Shown here one piece after another: positions 61,690 through 64,000 of a stretch of 64,000 nucleotides of DNA (position 1 is the stretch's first letter; the number at the start of each line of letters is the position of its first letter). The notes beneath the pieces were generated by a model that was given only the letters and a program-made list of their open reading frames with translations, did no database searches and was not told the origin of the DNA. This stretch comes from Trichostrongylus colubriformis (Eukaryota; Nematoda; Chromadorea; Rhabditida; Trichostrongylidae), in the NCBI GenBank assembly GCA_963978905.1, contig OZ022256.1:14677863-14741862 (forward strand), read 5' to 3'. The position numbers and the translations under genes are program-made.

Positions 61690-62448
61690 GCGTAGGGGTG
61701 ACCATGATGTTGTCCGGGCAGATTATGGTCCCTTCTAGTAGGAGCGCGGACCATGAGACGTCCGCGTCACCCACCTGGCCCGGCACGATCACCTCGGAGG
61801 CTGGCGGAATGACCGTAGTCGAAGCGACGCAAACGGGCAGCGGGCGGCCGCGATTGGTCGACAGCTCCGCTGGCGATGACGTAGCGCCGAGAATGGGGAC
61901 GGGCTCGCCGCCGATCAACAATGTCCGCTGTGCGTAATGTAGCGCCCAAAGAGGGAGTCGCTGCAGGAGATCATTTCCGAAAATGACATTATAGGCGTCG
62001 ACTGCGCGGGGAACGCAGTCGATTTCCGTAAAATGGACGATGTGGTCCAGGGAGTGTTTGCCTACCTGAAACGCGACCGAAGCAGAACCCACAAACTTAA
62101 CTGGTATTCCCGACATGCCCACCGCAGCTGTCACTTGGCAGGGGTTGAGATGAAAAATCCCCAATAGGGGAAGCAAGGAACGGGAAGCTATGGTTATTCC
62201 GGCTCCGGTGTCTATCAGCGCCAGCATGTGGACCCCATTGGCCCGAATAGGGATTTGAGCCACGAAGTAGGGCAGTGGGCCGTCCAGCGAGAGGACGTCC
62301 ACCTGTACAACGGAGGCTCGAGGGGGCCAAACCGAGGTCGCATCAATTTCGACCTGTGAGATGTCTAACGATATTGGTGGCCTGGCGCGGGGCAGGGCTG
62401 GAACCGGGATTGGAGGGAGTACGAGAGGCGTACTAGCAGTGAAAGGCT
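61544..62448 (-). CDS. Gag-pro frame, 3' part with aspartic protease
   Basis: The frame is open from the N gap to a stop at 61544. It contains the retropepsin-type signature LALIDTGAGITIAS (DTG near 62205) and, about 70 residues later, a VIFGNDLL hydrophobic-Gly segment typical of the second half of the protease. Upstream is a proline-rich linker (VLPPIPVPALPRARPPI). Gag itself lies in or beyond the gap. The last 146 nt overlap pol, which is in the +1 frame. Confidence 0.85.
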
Positions 62449-62648
62449 NNNNNNNNNNNNNNNNNNNNNNNNNNNNNNNNNNNNNNNNNNNNNNNNNNNN
62501 NNNNNNNNNNNNNNNNNNNNNNNNNNNNNNNNNNNNNNNNNNNNNNNNNNNNNNNNNNNNNNNNNNNNNNNNNNNNNNNNNNNNNNNNNNNNNNNNNNNN
62601 NNNNNNNNNNNNNNNNNNNNNNNNNNNNNNNNNNNNNNNNNNNNNNNN
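62449..62648. other. Assembly gap (200 N)
   Basis: Exactly 200 unknown bases, probably a nominal scaffold gap. The retrotransposon is cut here, and the sequence on the other side belongs to a LINE, so an unknown length may be missing. Confidence 0.98.
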
Positions 62649-62835
62649 CCCATGTGGTTATAACATGTTAACAAAGGAAACAAAAACCTAGACAACATAA
62701 CGAGTTCCGTCGAACTCAAACTGGCAAACAACTTAGATCGGCGAGGAACTATACTAGAAGAACAACATCAAACAACCGAACAAATAAGTAGTGGATACAC
62801 GCAATGGAAAAAGAGGGGAAAAAAACGTAAGTGCT

Positions 62836-63120
62836 CTACGGAACCAGGTAGCGGTCAATGGCATTCTTGAAAGCTATGACACTTTTAGGAAACGGTTTCA
62901 CTCTATTTAGTTTGAAATAATCAGTACCAGCCCTAATTGTGAAGAAATGCTGTCTCAAATTGTGCCTAGCACGCGGAAGTACACGTTTGATGGGCCCGCC
63001 TCTGGTCACAGATGAACGCGAGGTACAAAACTGATCAGGAAGTAGACCACACCTCCCATGGAGAATTTTGTGGAAGAGTATGAGATCTAGTTTCCTCCTC
63101 CTGTGAGAGAGGGAGTGCAA
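62836..63120 (-). mobile_element. CR1-like LINE 3' end
   Basis: A 94-codon minus-strand frame ends in a stop at 62836. It carries RRKLDLILFHKILHGRC, a TRGGPIKRVLPRARHNLRQ segment, FFTIRAG and a final SVIAFKNAIDRYL. This is the conserved C-terminal tail of CR1/L2/Jockey-type LINE reverse transcriptases. It is truncated at its 5' side near 63125. The 62649-62835 stretch would be its 3' untranslated end. Confidence 0.8.
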
Positions 63121-63177
63121 TTCAAAATTTTTATTTCTGTCCCTGCTCGGGGGTATTCCATCATAAAGAAAGTTTCA

Positions 63178-64000
63178 ATGTTGACGCTATTTTGATCATT
63201 AGAACCCCTAGTGTGGAAGAATCATATGTGCTGCACGTATTTCAAAAAAGAAGCTGCTTTTTAGCACTGGTTGAGAAGATCACGTCATTGCGTTAAAGGA
63301 CTTCTAAAAACTCATAATTACCGCTGAAATATATAGTAATCCTGCGGAGAGACCAGTATCTGAAGCCTGCTTTTCATTCAACGTAGAAGGTGAATCATTC
63401 AAACACGCACGGGTGAATCGGATTATTGTGGCGTGTTGCGAAAAATTCATGTATTTCATGTGTATACACGAGTGAGTCGGATCATTGCGGCGAAAAATTC
63501 ATGCATTTCATGTGAACGCCATCATCAGCATGTTTTCTGCATGCGACTGTAACTGTGTACGGAACGTCATGGCGCCCAGCGCGGTCCACGCCAAAGATCC
63601 GCTTTAGTATGCAGAGCTACCAGCCAAACACAAGCATTGTGAAGATTACAAGGTGTTAGCTCAGAATGCAGATTGTAACTAAAGATAGAGACTCAGGTGG
63701 GAAGCGTCAAAAGAAGCGCACACTCCTCAGGCTCTCTTTGTCATCACTTCTGCATTTTCATCGAAAACAGCCGAGTGAATCACATTCATCGATAAAAACA
63801 TTAAGTGACAATCGTTGCCGGTGCCGATCGCCACCACCGACGCAAATTTCGAACAAACGCGTATCGATCACAAAGACTCAAAAACGTTTTGGAAGAATAA
63901 CACGCGTTCACTTACTGTTTTGCACTGGCAATTGTTGTACGGACATCTTGATGCATGACCCTTCAAGACCACCTGCAAACCATGTCCTTCGCATTTTCTA
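63178..64000 (-). repeat. Duplicated DM-intron/exon block, copy B
   Basis: Copy of 31585-32402 that continues to the window edge. Homology starts abruptly at about 63178, next to the LINE fragment. From 63370 on the two copies differ by only a few substitutions and small indels. Confidence 0.9.
63916..64000 (-). CDS. Second copy of the DM-domain exon (partial)
   Basis: 85 nt of exon with an intact donor (ACA|GTAAGTG) encode the same [20 protein letters not shown] and NNCQCKT as 32325-32409, without a single change in the visible part. No second half of the DM domain ([14 protein letters not shown]) follows on this side: the LINE fragment and gap lie there instead. It is either a truncated duplicate or an allele separated by assembly. 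Confidence 0.75.

Larger units (their letters stand above)
54639..62448 (-). mobile_element. Ty3/gypsy-type LTR retrotransposon with helicase ORF (5' truncated by gap)
   Basis: On the minus strand the order is aspartic protease (end of a gag-pro frame), pol (RT-RNase H-integrase), SF1 helicase, polypurine tract, 3' LTR. RT before integrase is the Ty3/gypsy order. The 5' LTR, primer-binding site and gag are not visible because the element runs into the N gap at 62449. The visible ORFs carry no stops or frameshifts within their domains, which suggests a young insertion. Each ORF is in the +1 frame relative to the previous one. Confidence 0.9.

Noticed and set aside
62449..62731. Apparent continuation of the gag-pro frame across the N run
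   Set aside because: Unknown bases cannot be read as codons, and the sequence right of the gap belongs to a LINE 3' end, so the frame is only trusted up to 62448.

Overview
The window looks like nuclear DNA of a clade V nematode, most likely a hookworm-like strongylid. Genes are split into many short exons with TTTTCAG-type acceptors and GTAAGT/GTGAGT donors. Three conserved animal genes are worm-like, and the introns are packed with mariner relics, foldback elements, MITEs and tRNA-derived SINEs. The species is an inference, not something read directly.

Left part (1-34.5 kb). Three genes could be reconstructed exon by exon. (1) An MKS1-type B9-domain ciliary transition-zone gene on the minus strand (12900 down to 5613): 13 exons, 522 codons, all phases consistent. 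(2) A nucleoside hydrolase on the plus strand (15824-25252): 9 exons, 341 codons, starting with a 16-nt exon. It is divergent from the MKS1 gene, and a 1.38-kb palindromic element lies between their starts. (3) A DM-domain transcription factor resembling MAB-23 on the minus strand (32462 down to 27885): seven exons recovered, first exon not found. Further upstream on the minus strand are two unrecognised gene fragments (33130-33666 and 34099-34501).

Middle part (34.5-54.6 kb). This is gene-poor. It holds a second copy of the long palindromic element, SINE/LINE remnants, MITEs, simple repeats and a GC-rich patch, with no gene I could reconstruct.

Right part (54.6-62.4 kb). A minus-strand Ty3/gypsy-type LTR retrotransposon carries, between pol and the 3' LTR, an intact 883-codon superfamily 1 (UPF1-like) helicase ORF in the position where some elements carry env. 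The helicase ORF has its own splice-acceptor-like site just before its ATG. Its 3' LTR, polypurine tract, pol and protease are visible; the 5' end is lost in a 200-N assembly gap. Beyond the gap lie a CR1-like LINE tail and a second, nearly identical copy of the DM-domain exon region, which may be a true duplication or an uncollapsed allele.

The host genes do not form an operon or pathway. What links the window is the heavy load of mobile elements in large introns and duplicated pieces of the host genes themselves: a degenerate copy of the MKS1 3' end at 25.7 kb and a second DM exon at the right edge.
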